The position numbers were made by a program, and so were the translations under genes. From assembly GCF_022811665.1 (NCBI RefSeq), contig NZ_CP094529.1, positions 2,170,001-2,234,000 on the forward strand: a stretch of 64,000 nucleotides of DNA, read 5' to 3'. The notes under the pieces are model-generated. The model made no database searches. It saw nothing but the letters and a program-made list of their open reading frames with translations, and had not been told where the DNA came from. Shown piece by piece: positions 26,901 to 36,008 of this stretch (its first letter is position 1; each line of letters starts with the position of its first letter). This DNA comes from Chryseobacterium oryzae. GTDB taxonomy: Bacteria > Bacteroidota > Bacteroidia > Flavobacteriales > Weeksellaceae.

Positions 26901-27947
26901 TTACTTTAATTCCTTCATAAAAGTGAGTTGGTAATCTGGCAATAATTCGGGATGTAAGATTTTTATATAATCCTTTAAAACAACATCACAACGTACGATT
27001 CCACTTTCGAAAAAATCGTTGGCTTTACCTTTCTCTTTCCCTACCATACTGTACATTTTACCATGATTGAAGACATTAAGCTTAGCATAAAACGGATTTA
27101 CAGTCAGCAATTCTTTTTTGGATTGGTGATTTCCTACATTCAGCCAAAACTGAATATTTTTTGATTTTGAAAAAACTTCTTCAAAATTCATTGTTACCGC
27201 TTTTGTGTCGGAATTATCCTTCAAAATATAATCTCCATGAGCATCTGAAACAAGTTTTGCAAAAGAAGTATTACCTCCCGGAAGATACCAAATGTCACCA
27301 TACATTTCGTTTGCTAAAACCCCTGGACTGTTGGGCGCTTTCGAAGCCAATGTTTTTAAAGTATTATAATTTTTTTCAATCTCTTTAAATTTAGACTCTG
27401 CCAATTCCTCTTTTCCAAGCAGCTTACCAAATACTTTGATGTAAGCAGCTTTTTCTAAAGGATTTTCTTCGTTAAATTCATCAAGAAAAATAACTTTAAT
27501 TCCGTTATTTTTTAATACCTCATAAGTATTCTGAAAATTTGCGATATAGTTCGTAAAAACAGCATCTGGTTTCAGAGAAATAATTTTTTCTATATCATAT
27601 TTCTGTTCACTTCCGACATTATGAATTTTCTTCTGCTGTATTAAGTTACCTATTTTCTCAGAATAAATATATTCCGGGCTGGAAACTCCAATAATTAAAT
27701 TTTCAGCATTCAGCTCGCCAATATATCCCGACATACTTGCGCTGAGCAAAACAATTCTTTTAAAAGGCAGAACATTTTTCTCAATGGAATAATTAAAATT
27801 ACCCGATTTAAGGTGAAAAGAATTTTTATCATCCCGTAATTCTACTAGCTTAGAGACCGAAACCGTTTCAAAAGAATCATTTTTTGTTTCTCTTTTACAG
27901 GCAATTAATGTAAATATGGTAAATAGAAGTAAAATTTTGGCTTTCAT
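26901..27947 (-). CDS. Metal-chelate/cobalamin-type ABC substrate-binding lipoprotein (BtuF/FepB family)
   Basis: 348 residues with a lipoprotein signal (LLLFTIFTLIAC, Cys17). The fold of periplasmic binding proteins for siderophores, heme or cobalamin is indicated by 'KRIVLLSASMSGYIGELNAENLIIGVSS' (in part: the VLLSAS and LIIGVSS elements), 'IISLKPDAVFTNY' and the long central helix 'KEELAESKFKEIEKNYNTL'. The ligand cannot be predicted. No permease or ATPase gene is adjacent in the window, so it may be an orphan or work with a distant transporter. It is divergent from tRNA-Arg. Confidence 0.85.
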   Translation of the reverse strand: MKAKILLLFTIFTLIACKRETKNDSFETVSVSKLVELRDDKNSFHLKSGNFNYSIEKNVLPFKRIVLLSASMSGYIGELNAENLIIGVSSPEYIYSEKIGNLIQQKKIHNVGSEQKYDIEKIISLKPDAVFTNYIANFQNTYEVLKNNGIKVIFLDEFNEENPLEKAAYIKVFGKLLGKEELAESKFKEIEKNYNTLKTLASKAPNSPGVLANEMYGDIWYLPGGNTSFAKLVSDAHGDYILKDNSDTKAVTMNFEEVFSKSKNIQFWLNVGNHQSKKELLTVNPFYAKLNVFNHGKMYSMVGKEKGKANDFFESGIVRCDVVLKDYIKILHPELLPDYQLTFMKELK

Positions 27948-27971
27948 CTTTCAAAGAAAAGAAAAAAGTAT

Positions 27972-27979
27972 TATATTTG
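27972..27979 (+). promoter_or_regulatory. -7 promoter box of tRNA-Arg
   Basis: TATATTTG matches TAnnTTTG and lies 15 bases before the first base of the tRNA. Confidence 0.6.
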
Positions 27980-27994
27980 CAAACCTTTAAACAA

Positions 27995-28068
27995 GGCCTC
28001 GTGGCGCAACTGAATAGCGCATCTGATTACGGCTCAGAAGGTTACAGGTTTGAATCCTGTCGAGGTCA
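27995..28068 (+). tRNA. tRNA-Arg (anticodon ACG)
   Basis: 74 bases folding into a full cloverleaf. The acceptor stem GGCCTCG/CGAGGTC has one G-U pair and an A discriminator. The D stem is GCGC/GCGC, the anticodon stem TCTGA/TCAGA with loop TTACGGC (anticodon ACG), and the T stem ACAGG/CCTGT. CCA is not encoded. The 3' half is the insertion site of the conjugative element: the recombinase gene reads antisense into it. Confidence 0.96.
28034..28068. other. Attachment-site junction: tRNA-Arg 3' half overlapping the recombinase stop
   Basis: The recombinase reading frame crosses the 3' end of the tRNA antisense and stops at 28034-28036, in the anticodon stem. Its last residues LVTSTGFKPVTF are encoded by tRNA sequence. 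This is the typical signature of an element inserted at the tRNA 3' end. The exact crossover point cannot be seen without the empty site. Confidence 0.55.
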
Positions 28069-29614
28069 CAAGACCGACATTAGAAGATAATTCACTTCTT
28101 TGTCGGTTTTTTTTATTCCCTAACTCCTTCTTAATCAAAAAGATACTATTAGCAAAACTATTGATTTTTGTGGTTTGAAAATTCTCTCCATCAAAGATTA
28201 ACTTTTCAGGATATATCAAACCAACAATAGCCCTTTTATCCATTGTGTTCGCATTTTTATATCTTTCAGAAATATTTATAATGGAATCAAGTGCTTTATT
28301 TATCCTTTGTTCAAAATTATTATTTTCAGCTGAACTCTTTAAAGCATTTAACTTAACCTTCAGATTTTCTATTTCAATTTTGTATTTATTTTTTATGCTT
28401 CTAAAATCTTCTTCATCTAATTTATCTTCAATGAACATATCTCGTGCTTTTTCAATTCTTTGCTCTATTCCAGTAAGCTTATTTTGAAGTACTTTGCGTT
28501 CATCACCAACGCTATTTGACGCAACTGCAAAATTTTGAACAAATATTGCTTTCAATATTTTTGCTGCACCATTGTTAAAGGTGAATTTTGAAAGTTCTTC
28601 CACAAATAAATCATTGACAATTTCAGAATTGTGTCTAAAACCACAATCAACTGTACAATGGTAGTAATAATAATGTTTACTTCTTCCCTTTGCACTGCTG
28701 GCTGTCAAGTTTTTATTACACTTTGGACATAGTAAAAGTCCTCTCAAAGGATAGCGTTCCTCATTTATTATACGACCAGCAGGTAAAAAGTCATCTTGAT
28801 TACTTTTTCTAAATAGAATGCTTTGTACCTTCAAGAATAAATCCTCTGAGATTAAAGCATCGTGCTTTCCCTCAATTATTCTCTCTTCTTCATCATTATA
28901 AGCTTTTAACAAAAGTTTGCCTGTATATACTATATTTCTTAAAGCTTCCATAAACGAATTTTTTGTAAGTTTCCTTCCTTCACGTTTATTCATTTCTTTA
29001 AGAACCACAGCAGTAGGAAGATGTCCTTTGGCTACCTGTTTAAAAGCCCAAATTATATTTGATGCTTCAGGTTCTTTGACTGCAACATATTTTCTCCCGT
29101 CCTCTTTACTTCTATTAATATATCCATACGGAGCTATTCCCATCATCCGCCCTTCTCTGATAGCTCTTCTCATTCCATAAGTCACATTCATTGCCCTACG
29201 ATCATTTTCCACTTCGGGAGTAGACAAATAAATCGCAAGCAAAAGTTTATTTTCCGGCACTCTCAGATCAAGCGGTTGTTCAATAGCTTGTGGAGTAATA
29301 TTTAGCTTGTTTAAATTGGAAATCATCTGATAGGCTTCACTCGTATTACGACTGAAACGATCCCACTTTGTGAATAATAACAGTCTTCCTTCTTTAATGT
29401 TCCTTAACCTTCTAAATCCATACATATACTTTTTCCATTCAGGTCTTTCAAATGTTTTAGCTGAGTGATCTTCATAAATTACATTACCTATAGCTATATT
29501 CAAAGAACTACAATGTTTTCTCAATCTTTCCTCTTGATCACGCTGAGAATATCCTTTATCAGCTTGTTCGTCTGTTGATACACGTATATATAAATCAGCA
29601 ATTTTCATATTCAT
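28034..29614 (-). CDS. Large serine recombinase (integrase of the element)
   Basis: 526 residues. The N-terminal resolvase domain has 'YIRVSTDEQ' with nucleophile Ser13. The 'recombinase' domain (about 160-275) and a zinc ribbon with Cys296, Cys299, Cys320 and Cys324 follow. A coiled coil at about 365-455 is the synapsis-control element of large serine integrases. The last 12 residues are encoded antisense to tRNA-Arg, so the C-terminus depends on the insertion site. The frame begins MNMK; Met3 is an alternative start. It probably catalyses both integration and excision, the latter with a small directionality factor, for which the 73-residue neighbour is one candidate. Confidence 0.92.
   Translation of the reverse strand: MNMKIADLYIRVSTDEQADKGYSQRDQEERLRKHCSSLNIAIGNVIYEDHSAKTFERPEWKKYMYGFRRLRNIKEGRLLLFTKWDRFSRNTSEAYQMISNLNKLNITPQAIEQPLDLRVPENKLLLAIYLSTPEVENDRRAMNVTYGMRRAIREGRMMGIAPYGYINRSKEDGRKYVAVKEPEASNIIWAFKQVAKGHLPTAVVLKEMNKREGRKLTKNSFMEALRNIVYTGKLLLKAYNDEEERIIEGKHDALISEDLFLKVQSILFRKSNQDDFLPAGRIINEERYPLRGLLLCPKCNKNLTASSAKGRSKHYYYYHCTVDCGFRHNSEIVNDLFVEELSKFTFNNGAAKILKAIFVQNFAVASNSVGDERKVLQNKLTGIEQRIEKARDMFIEDKLDEEDFRSIKNKYKIEIENLKVKLNALKSSAENNNFEQRINKALDSIINISERYKNANTMDKRAIVGLIYPEKLIFDGENFQTTKINSFANSIFLIKKELGNKKNRQRSELSSNVGLVTSTGFKPVTF
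28071..28115 (+). terminator. Terminator downstream of tRNA-Arg, inside the recombinase frame
   Basis: ACCGACA pairs with TGTCGGT, with an inner AGAAG/CTTCT stem, followed by eight T on the plus strand. It would end the tRNA transcript. It also encodes part of the recombinase C-terminus on the other strand. Confidence 0.7.
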
Positions 29615-29696
29615 TTAATTTAAATTGGAAATAAAGCATAATATAAAACTTACAAAGTTGTTAAACTAAGTAATTATGAATCACTAAAATAAGAAA

Positions 29697-29918
29697 TTAA
29701 TCGTTATTTAAAAGAAACTCTTTGATCGTAACTTTAGCAAGAGTATGTAAAAGTGATAATATCTCGGAAGCTTCTTCCTCCGAAACAAAAATTTCTGAAG
29801 CTTTGAGCATTTTAATAGCAACCTCCAAAGGCATTTCTTTAAAATTAATAATCGACTCTACCTCAAATAAATTTGAAGCATTGGCAGACGGCCGTTTATT
29901 TTTTTTTGCTTTGGACAT
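29697..29918 (-). CDS. Small protein next to the recombinase, unknown function
   Basis: 73 residues: a basic N-terminus (MSKAKKNKRPSANASNLF) followed by two predicted helices containing 'MPLEVAIKMLKASEIF' and 'EEASEILSLLHTLAKV'. I do not recognise the family and see no clear helix-turn-helix. Its position directly upstream of the recombinase gene, on the same strand, is that of recombination directionality factors in many elements, but this is inference from position only. Confidence 0.6.
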   Translation of the reverse strand: MSKAKKNKRPSANASNLFEVESIINFKEMPLEVAIKMLKASEIFVSEEEASEILSLLHTLAKVTIKEFLLNND

Positions 29919-29997
29919 TTAAAAAATTTGAATACCGAGGAGATATAATTTCATCCTCTATCTTGAAGTTTGAATAAAATTCGTAATTAATTCGCAG

Positions 29998-30028
29998 AAA
30001 AAAGCCCTCTACAAGTGAGTAAGGGCTA
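29998..30028 (-). terminator. Terminator after the methylase/helicase gene
   Basis: AGCCCT/AGGGCT stem with a 13-base loop, followed by six T on the minus strand, 70 bases past the stop at 30098. Confidence 0.65.
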
Positions 30029-30097
30029 TTTAAGATTTGTCTGGTATAAAAAAGAATTCTTCGACAATATTGATTTGATTTTCATGTGATGTCTCTT

Positions 30098-33000
30098 CTA
30101 TCTCTTTCGTAAAACATTTATAGGTTGATCTCCTATTTCACTATCTGCTGTTTGCCTAGCAACAACTTTGATGTCGATTGAAGCATCATTATTAAGTTTT
30201 CTATTTTTATGTGCAAAGAGCTTAAAATTTTCATCCATCCTCTCCTTTACATTATCTCTATTTTGACTCAGTTCTTGTCTTTTCTCCTTTTCAATTTTGT
30301 ACTTAGTAATCAGCTGTGTCTTAATAGCTGGGAGCTCTTCCAACTTTTTGTCTAGTTCATCAATCCTGTCATTGGTGGTCATAGTTTGAAATTCTATTTC
30401 TGAAACATTCACACCTTTTTCAGCTAAGTATTCGATAGTTTTCTGAACTTCAGCTTTAGCCAAGTCAATAGTTTTCTGGTAAGAAAAAAGTTGGTTTTTC
30501 CAATATCCCGAATTTTCACCTTCATCATTTGAATATCCCAAAATCCTGTTATAAGAATGTTGAGCTTTAGTAACCATCTCCTGTACTTTTAAAAAATTCT
30601 CATATTTCCGCAGAACAAATGCACTATCAGCCAGGTGCTTATTTTTCTCACTTTCAATCTTTCTTTTTAGCAGTTCAATTTCAATATTTGCTCTTGTTTC
30701 AGGATTGGTTATGATGGATGTTTTAAGTTCCTGTGTACTGATATCAGAAATATCCAAAACATTGGCTCCTTTTTTCATTGCTTCCAAATATCTTGCTTGT
30801 TTTGATTGAAGCTTCTGAAGCATAAACACATCGATGCTATCATTGGTAAGCATAAAATTGACCCTCACATTTTCGTGCCTGTTTCCCTGTCTCCAGGCAC
30901 GGCCTTCGACCTGTCGTAGAGTGGTAAAATTATAAGGAAGGGAAAGCATATATAAATCCGTGGTATTTTGCTGAAGATTCATCCCCTCCTGAATACCTTC
31001 GCTGCCGAGAATAATTTTGACTTTCCCGGAATTAAAATCATCCTGAATTTTCAGTCTGTTCGGTTTGCTTGTTGCCCCTGTAATGACGCCAATTTCTTCA
31101 GGTTTATAACCAACTTCCGTAATGAGATAATCTTTTATTTTCGGAAATTCTGAAACTGCTAATTCTGAATATATGATTTGACCAAAATCAGGCATATCTT
31201 TCTTATTTTGTTGTATCAGTTTCATCGTCTCTATCAGCTTAGGGGAATTCTCAATAAATTCTTTTACTGAAGGGAATTCTCCGTCATAATAAGGAGACAG
31301 ATAAGGAGAAATAGCGATAAGTCGAGCATTGAGAATATGAGTAAGAATTGCTCCCTTTTGAGAATCGTCGAAATTCTCTGTGAGTAAATCATATTGTTCC
31401 TTAGTTAAGTCATTCTGCTCAATTTTATATTCTTTATTAATCTTGGTTGGACGGATTAATTCAGGATTATCTTCTTCTCCTTTAATATCAATAAACTCAG
31501 ATAGGAGCTGTTGAAACAAAGAATTATTTTTAAACCTCCGAACATTAGCCTTGAACTTTACATCTCCTTTCGCATCAATTTCCATATCATTATCTGCCTC
31601 CATAAAGGTTTCAAAAAAGGTATTGACATTGAAGTACCCTGATTCTTCAAGACGCTTATTCGCAATTAAGGATAATATCGAATAATACTCCAGAGGTTTA
31701 TTGGTAAAAGGTGTTGCTGAAAGAAGCGTAACATTTCTACCATCATATTTATCCTGAATATATTGAGATGCCATCCAGGTATTAATTCCTAATCTGGAAG
31801 TCTGTTGATTTTGACTTCTAAAATCAGAAGCAAATCTTCGATCCTCAATTCTTACCTTTCCAACAATGTGATTTGCATTATGAACTTCATCAAAAGTAAA
31901 ATGATCAAAACCAAAATCCTCCCAGTCATAGATTTTGCCACGCTTCATTTTTCCCTGCAGCTCTTTTTCTTTTTCTAATTCTTTTTGAAAATCTCTTTCG
32001 CTGATGGAATTAACACTACGCAATTCACTCTCTGAAATGTAAGAAAACTTTGAAGCCAAATCTTGGGTAATATTTTCGGAGAAACCGATATTATTAAAAC
32101 CCTCATAAGTAACAATTGTGATTTCACCATCTCTGTTTACAAATCGGGAAAGGTCATAATCCTTTCCTAGATTTCCCAAGACATTTACTTTTGCGTTCGG
32201 AATTGTTTCAAATATTGTTTCGACCCATTGTTTTAAAATACTGTCATTGGGTACTACAATCAATGGCCTTTTAGAATTTCCACGCTCCATCGCTTCGTGC
32301 ATAGAAAATATTCCGGAAAGTGTTTTTCCGAAACCCACTTCGTGTGCCAATAAGCCAACTCCTTTTGTCGTCAGCCTTCCGATTCCTGCTTTTTGTACTT
32401 CGGTAAGGCTAAGTTCTCTCCCTTTAAAATTGAGATGAATTTTTGAAAATAGAGGAAATCTGGAATAGTCCGGAACGTAGATATTATTATAATTTCTGTT
32501 GAATTCTTTTATAAAACGCTCTCTTAATTCGTCTGATAGTTCTTCACGAATGAACTTTTCAAAAAGGTCATTGGCAGCAGCCTTCCTTCTTTCACGGACT
32601 AATGCATTCCTTTCTTTATCACTCCCTGTAACCGTTTCGTTATCTACGTAACTTCGAACTTCCCAGGCTGAAGAACCTGCAAAAGCTTCGCTGGATAAAT
32701 TACCAACAAAATCTTTGAACTTCTCTGCAAGATTATAATCAAAAACAACTGTTTCAACCTGCTTTGTAGAATGATTATATTTTTCTTTCTCTACTTGTCC
32801 CAATGCAAATTGGTGTACAAATTCGTGATTAGGGCTGATAGAAATATCATCCAAAGACTTGGGAGTCGGAAGAACACTCAAGAGCAATTCCTTTTGCTTC
32901 TCATATTGGTTTTCAGTTCCACCGATGGCATATTTATCTGCAAAGTCTTTTTCCAAATGTTCAAGCTTGGAATAGATATTTCCTTCAGCATAATAAAAAT

Positions 33001-35251
33001 CGTGCACCCATTTCCCATCAATAAAATTGGCAAATTGATAGTGTTCACCTCTATTATTCAACGTCCCATCATAATCTGTATCACGAAAAGCAGCGATTTG
33101 CTCTGCTGAAATATCTGAGCTGTTTTGTAATGAAGTGTTGACAATTTCGTCTGACTTTGAAAAAAGATATTTTAAAACACCTTTTTTTATCTCAGGTTTT
33201 GTCTGAATTCTGTACTCGGATTCAAGTTTCTTCTGGGATTGGATAAGCTTTTCAGATTTATCACAAATCTCCTTTAGCATTTCTGCAGAAAATGATTTTA
33301 TATCTTTATCGATTTGCTCTTTTAACTCGAAATATTTCTCAATTTCTTTTACAATAGCAGGGGATTTAAATTTAATTTCTTGAAAGGTTGAAAGAACTTC
33401 ATCTATTTTTTCTTTAGCTTCGAAAAGATACTTTTCAGCTGGAGTTTGAACTGAAACCTCTTTTTTAATCGCAATTTCCTCTTTTACTTCTGTTTCCGTA
33501 TTATCGAAAAATAAATCTTCGAACAAATTACCAATGCGCTCGTTTTGCTTTTTAGTTCTGAGTTGTTCTATTCTGGCTAATGCTTCATCCAAAGTACCGT
33601 GGACATAATTTTCCATTCGTCCAAAACGATTACTTTTCTCTCGAATTTCCCCCAGAATATTTTCAGGGTTATTCTCGAAATAATCAGAAACATCTTGTGT
33701 GATTTTTTGTGAACTTTTTTTCAGAATGACGATATCGGTTCCAATCTGCGTTCCTGCGAAAGCACCTGTTGGTAAACGATAAGCACTGGAAAATTCTGCA
33801 TTCTCTAATTTCTTTTGTCGATTGAGCCAACCAGAAGGAAGCACCATTGCCAAAACTCCATTCGGTTTTAATGAGTCTAAAGAACGCTTTACAAAATAAT
33901 CTTCGTATTTGCTTATTTTGGGTTCTTCTCCCAGCCCTTTGTATAAACCTCGGTGTTCTCCGTACGGAGGATTCCCAATTACCAAATCATACTTTTCAGC
34001 GAATTCTTTCGATTCTCGCTTAAAACCTTTTTCGTCAATAAATTCAGTTTCAAATGAACGTAGGTTTACATCAGCTTCCGGATGAAGGATCTTAGAAATT
34101 TTAGCGGTTGATTCATTAATCTCAAAAGCAGAAATATTGATTTTTAAGCCCAGGTCTTTTACAGCATACAGAAAATTTCCAGTTCCAATACTAGGTTCTA
34201 AAACTGAAATTTCTTTTTGATTTTTGAAATGGTCTTTGATTAGGCTGCGAATAGTATCAACAATCTTAGAATCCGTGTAGTACTCATCTAAAATTCCTCG
34301 ACCTTCTTTTGCAGTACCACCGCTTTTATATTGATTACAGATGTTTTTTAATTCATCAGTGACGTCCACAGCCGGATGAATAATAACTTTATTATCTTTA
34401 GAAACAAAACAAGCTGCAGAAACCACTTCTTCAACTTGGTCATTGGTCAGTTTTTGACCTTTGTATCTTGAAATGAGAAATTCTAATTCCTCATTATATT
34501 TAGAATTGTCTAATTCTCCTTCGTCTCCGAGGGATATAGTTCTCCCGGATATGATTCTGCCCAAACGTTTTTGCTTGTCTTCATTTTTTTCAACATTTTG
34601 CGGTTGTGTTCCGTCAATAGATCTTCCTGTTCCGTTTCCTGAATCGCTCCACTCTGAGCCTGTAAATCCATTTCCAGCATTTGCGCTGCCGACAGTTTTT
34701 CCTCCAGTGTAATCTCTGTTTTGCTTGGATTGGCTGTTTTGCAAAGTTCTACCAGAATCTCGTCCAGAAATTTCGGATCCCAGGTAATGAGTGTTGGATA
34801 TTCTTTCTGATCTAACATTAAGGTTTGCATTGTCTGAATTTTTGGATTCAACTAAAGTACTATTTTTATTCTGATGATTTATTTTGTTTTTAAGATATTC
34901 AGTCAAGTCTATATTTCCTTCATCTGAAATCTCATACATCTTACGGATATCCTTAATATTCTTCTCTTTATATGCCATCTGGATTTTAAGTGTTGCGGCA
35001 TCTCCTATCCTATCTCCTTCCAAACACAGAAATATTTTCCCGTCAAAATTTTGGTATTGATTTAGAAATTCTGTTGTATTACTTGCAGAATTAAGTGTAA
35101 CAAGACTTCTGTTGTTGACTTGATTATTTAATTTTAAGAGTTCCAGAAATGAAAGCATATCGGTTTGTTTTCCAAAAACAACTACCTCATTCTTAGTTCC
35201 ATTGACAATAGAAATCCCATCTGCAACTTTTAAAGAATTTACTCCTTCCAT
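30098..35251 (-). CDS. Fusion of degenerate Toprim, N6-adenine methyltransferase and SNF2-type helicase
   Basis: 1,717 residues. Residues 15-115 look like the second half of a Toprim domain ('KIFLCLEGDRIGDAATLKI'); the usual catalytic glutamate before it is replaced ('VVVFGKQTD'), so it is probably inactive. A low-complexity linker (about 130-230) follows. The methyltransferase has 'LEPSIGTGNFLYAV' (AdoMet binding, about 351) and NPPYGE at 427-432. A long coiled region precedes the helicase with GFGKT (973-977), FDEVHNANH (1120-1128) and the C-terminal motif 'LRQVEGRAWRQGNRHENV'. Such giants are standard in Bacteroidota conjugative elements; protection from restriction or DNA processing on entry is inferred. 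It is separated from the 226-residue lipoprotein gene by zero bases. Confidence 0.85.
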   Translation of the reverse strand: MEGVNSLKVADGISIVNGTKNEVVVFGKQTDMLSFLELLKLNNQVNNRSLVTLNSASNTTEFLNQYQNFDGKIFLCLEGDRIGDAATLKIQMAYKEKNIKDIRKMYEISDEGNIDLTEYLKNKINHQNKNSTLVESKNSDNANLNVRSERISNTHYLGSEISGRDSGRTLQNSQSKQNRDYTGGKTVGSANAGNGFTGSEWSDSGNGTGRSIDGTQPQNVEKNEDKQKRLGRIISGRTISLGDEGELDNSKYNEELEFLISRYKGQKLTNDQVEEVVSAACFVSKDNKVIIHPAVDVTDELKNICNQYKSGGTAKEGRGILDEYYTDSKIVDTIRSLIKDHFKNQKEISVLEPSIGTGNFLYAVKDLGLKINISAFEINESTAKISKILHPEADVNLRSFETEFIDEKGFKRESKEFAEKYDLVIGNPPYGEHRGLYKGLGEEPKISKYEDYFVKRSLDSLKPNGVLAMVLPSGWLNRQKKLENAEFSSAYRLPTGAFAGTQIGTDIVILKKSSQKITQDVSDYFENNPENILGEIREKSNRFGRMENYVHGTLDEALARIEQLRTKKQNERIGNLFEDLFFDNTETEVKEEIAIKKEVSVQTPAEKYLFEAKEKIDEVLSTFQEIKFKSPAIVKEIEKYFELKEQIDKDIKSFSAEMLKEICDKSEKLIQSQKKLESEYRIQTKPEIKKGVLKYLFSKSDEIVNTSLQNSSDISAEQIAAFRDTDYDGTLNNRGEHYQFANFIDGKWVHDFYYAEGNIYSKLEHLEKDFADKYAIGGTENQYEKQKELLLSVLPTPKSLDDISISPNHEFVHQFALGQVEKEKYNHSTKQVETVVFDYNLAEKFKDFVGNLSSEAFAGSSAWEVRSYVDNETVTGSDKERNALVRERRKAAANDLFEKFIREELSDELRERFIKEFNRNYNNIYVPDYSRFPLFSKIHLNFKGRELSLTEVQKAGIGRLTTKGVGLLAHEVGFGKTLSGIFSMHEAMERGNSKRPLIVVPNDSILKQWVETIFETIPNAKVNVLGNLGKDYDLSRFVNRDGEITIVTYEGFNNIGFSENITQDLASKFSYISESELRSVNSISERDFQKELEKEKELQGKMKRGKIYDWEDFGFDHFTFDEVHNANHIVGKVRIEDRRFASDFRSQNQQTSRLGINTWMASQYIQDKYDGRNVTLLSATPFTNKPLEYYSILSLIANKRLEESGYFNVNTFFETFMEADNDMEIDAKGDVKFKANVRRFKNNSLFQQLLSEFIDIKGEEDNPELIRPTKINKEYKIEQNDLTKEQYDLLTENFDDSQKGAILTHILNARLIAISPYLSPYYDGEFPSVKEFIENSPKLIETMKLIQQNKKDMPDFGQIIYSELAVSEFPKIKDYLITEVGYKPEEIGVITGATSKPNRLKIQDDFNSGKVKIILGSEGIQEGMNLQQNTTDLYMLSLPYNFTTLRQVEGRAWRQGNRHENVRVNFMLTNDSIDVFMLQKLQSKQARYLEAMKKGANVLDISDISTQELKTSIITNPETRANIEIELLKRKIESEKNKHLADSAFVLRKYENFLKVQEMVTKAQHSYNRILGYSNDEGENSGYWKNQLFSYQKTIDLAKAEVQKTIEYLAEKGVNVSEIEFQTMTTNDRIDELDKKLEELPAIKTQLITKYKIEKEKRQELSQNRDNVKERMDENFKLFAHKNRKLNNDASIDIKVVARQTADSEIGDQPINVLRKR

Positions 35252-35931
35252 TAATTATTTTTTCTGTTTTTTACGAAGTGATTAAACTCAAACAGCTCTT
35301 TAGCTTCATCATCCCAGCTTTTTCTTGGTAATAGCTGAAGTGTTACGAAAATATCTGTCTTTTTATTATAAGAATCAATTCGTTCAAGTCTCCCGTGATA
35401 GTCTTTTTCAGCATGTCTGTAAAATGAATAGGGCAAAATGGTATCTGTTGGATAAATGTAGAATCTGGTATAATTCCAAGGTGAGTTGATTTCAAAGCGT
35501 TTGTATTTCTTTTTGAATAACATAGTATCAGACAGATTTCTTCGGTTTCTGTAGTTTGGAATCCAATCTTTTGAGAAGACAGCTCCTTCTTTCTTTTCCC
35601 ATACCGATTGAGAAATTTGTCTTTTGGAAATATCTTTTAATATGACATTACTTCCCGATGCTCCAATTGGATAACATATTGAATCCTCGATGAAATATAT
35701 CTGCTTGTTGACCTCTGAATAGTTATGATCAGGCACTAATTCGATGAACTGATTTTGCGAATAGTTCATCTTTGATAAATGAAAGCTCTGCATCTGATCC
35801 AAACCCTTTGACGCATCGAAATAGACATTCGAGATTAGGTCAATGCCTCCCTTCTCTGATTTGATATTTTTCTGACACGAGTTTAGTGCGAAAAGAAGTA
35901 TAAAAAATGAAAGTAATAGTTGAATTTTCAT
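35251..35931 (-). CDS. Lipoprotein of unknown function
   Basis: 226 residues with a lipoprotein signal (LLLSFFILLFALNSC, Cys19). The mature part is beta-rich with many aromatic and charged residues ('YNYTRFYIYPTDTILPYSFY' in essence) and no recognised family. The gene abuts the methylase/helicase start (one shared base) and is preceded by a terminator at 35945-35979, so it may begin a separate transcription unit with the methylase. A role in surface exclusion or host interaction is possible but unsupported. Confidence 0.65.
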   Translation of the reverse strand: MKIQLLLSFFILLFALNSCQKNIKSEKGGIDLISNVYFDASKGLDQMQSFHLSKMNYSQNQFIELVPDHNYSEVNKQIYFIEDSICYPIGASGSNVILKDISKRQISQSVWEKKEGAVFSKDWIPNYRNRRNLSDTMLFKKKYKRFEINSPWNYTRFYIYPTDTILPYSFYRHAEKDYHGRLERIDSYNKKTDIFVTLQLLPRKSWDDEAKELFEFNHFVKNRKNN

Positions 35932-35944
35932 ATCAATTGGATTT

Positions 35945-35979
35945 AAAAAAGCGGCAAATCTTTTGATGACTTACCGCTT
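35945..35979 (-). terminator. Terminator after the DUF3945-like gene
   Basis: On the minus strand AAGCGGTAA pairs with TTGCCGCTT (one G-U), followed by six T, 30 bases past the stop at 36009. It splits the element's long operon. Confidence 0.6.
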
Positions 35980-36008
35980 CCTGTAGTTATTATAGGTAAG
36001 AAAGATTT

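Noticed and set aside
34510..34851. Minus-strand frame of 113 codons within the methylase/helicase gene
   Set aside because: It is in another frame of the gene's low-complexity linker and shows no protein-like pattern.
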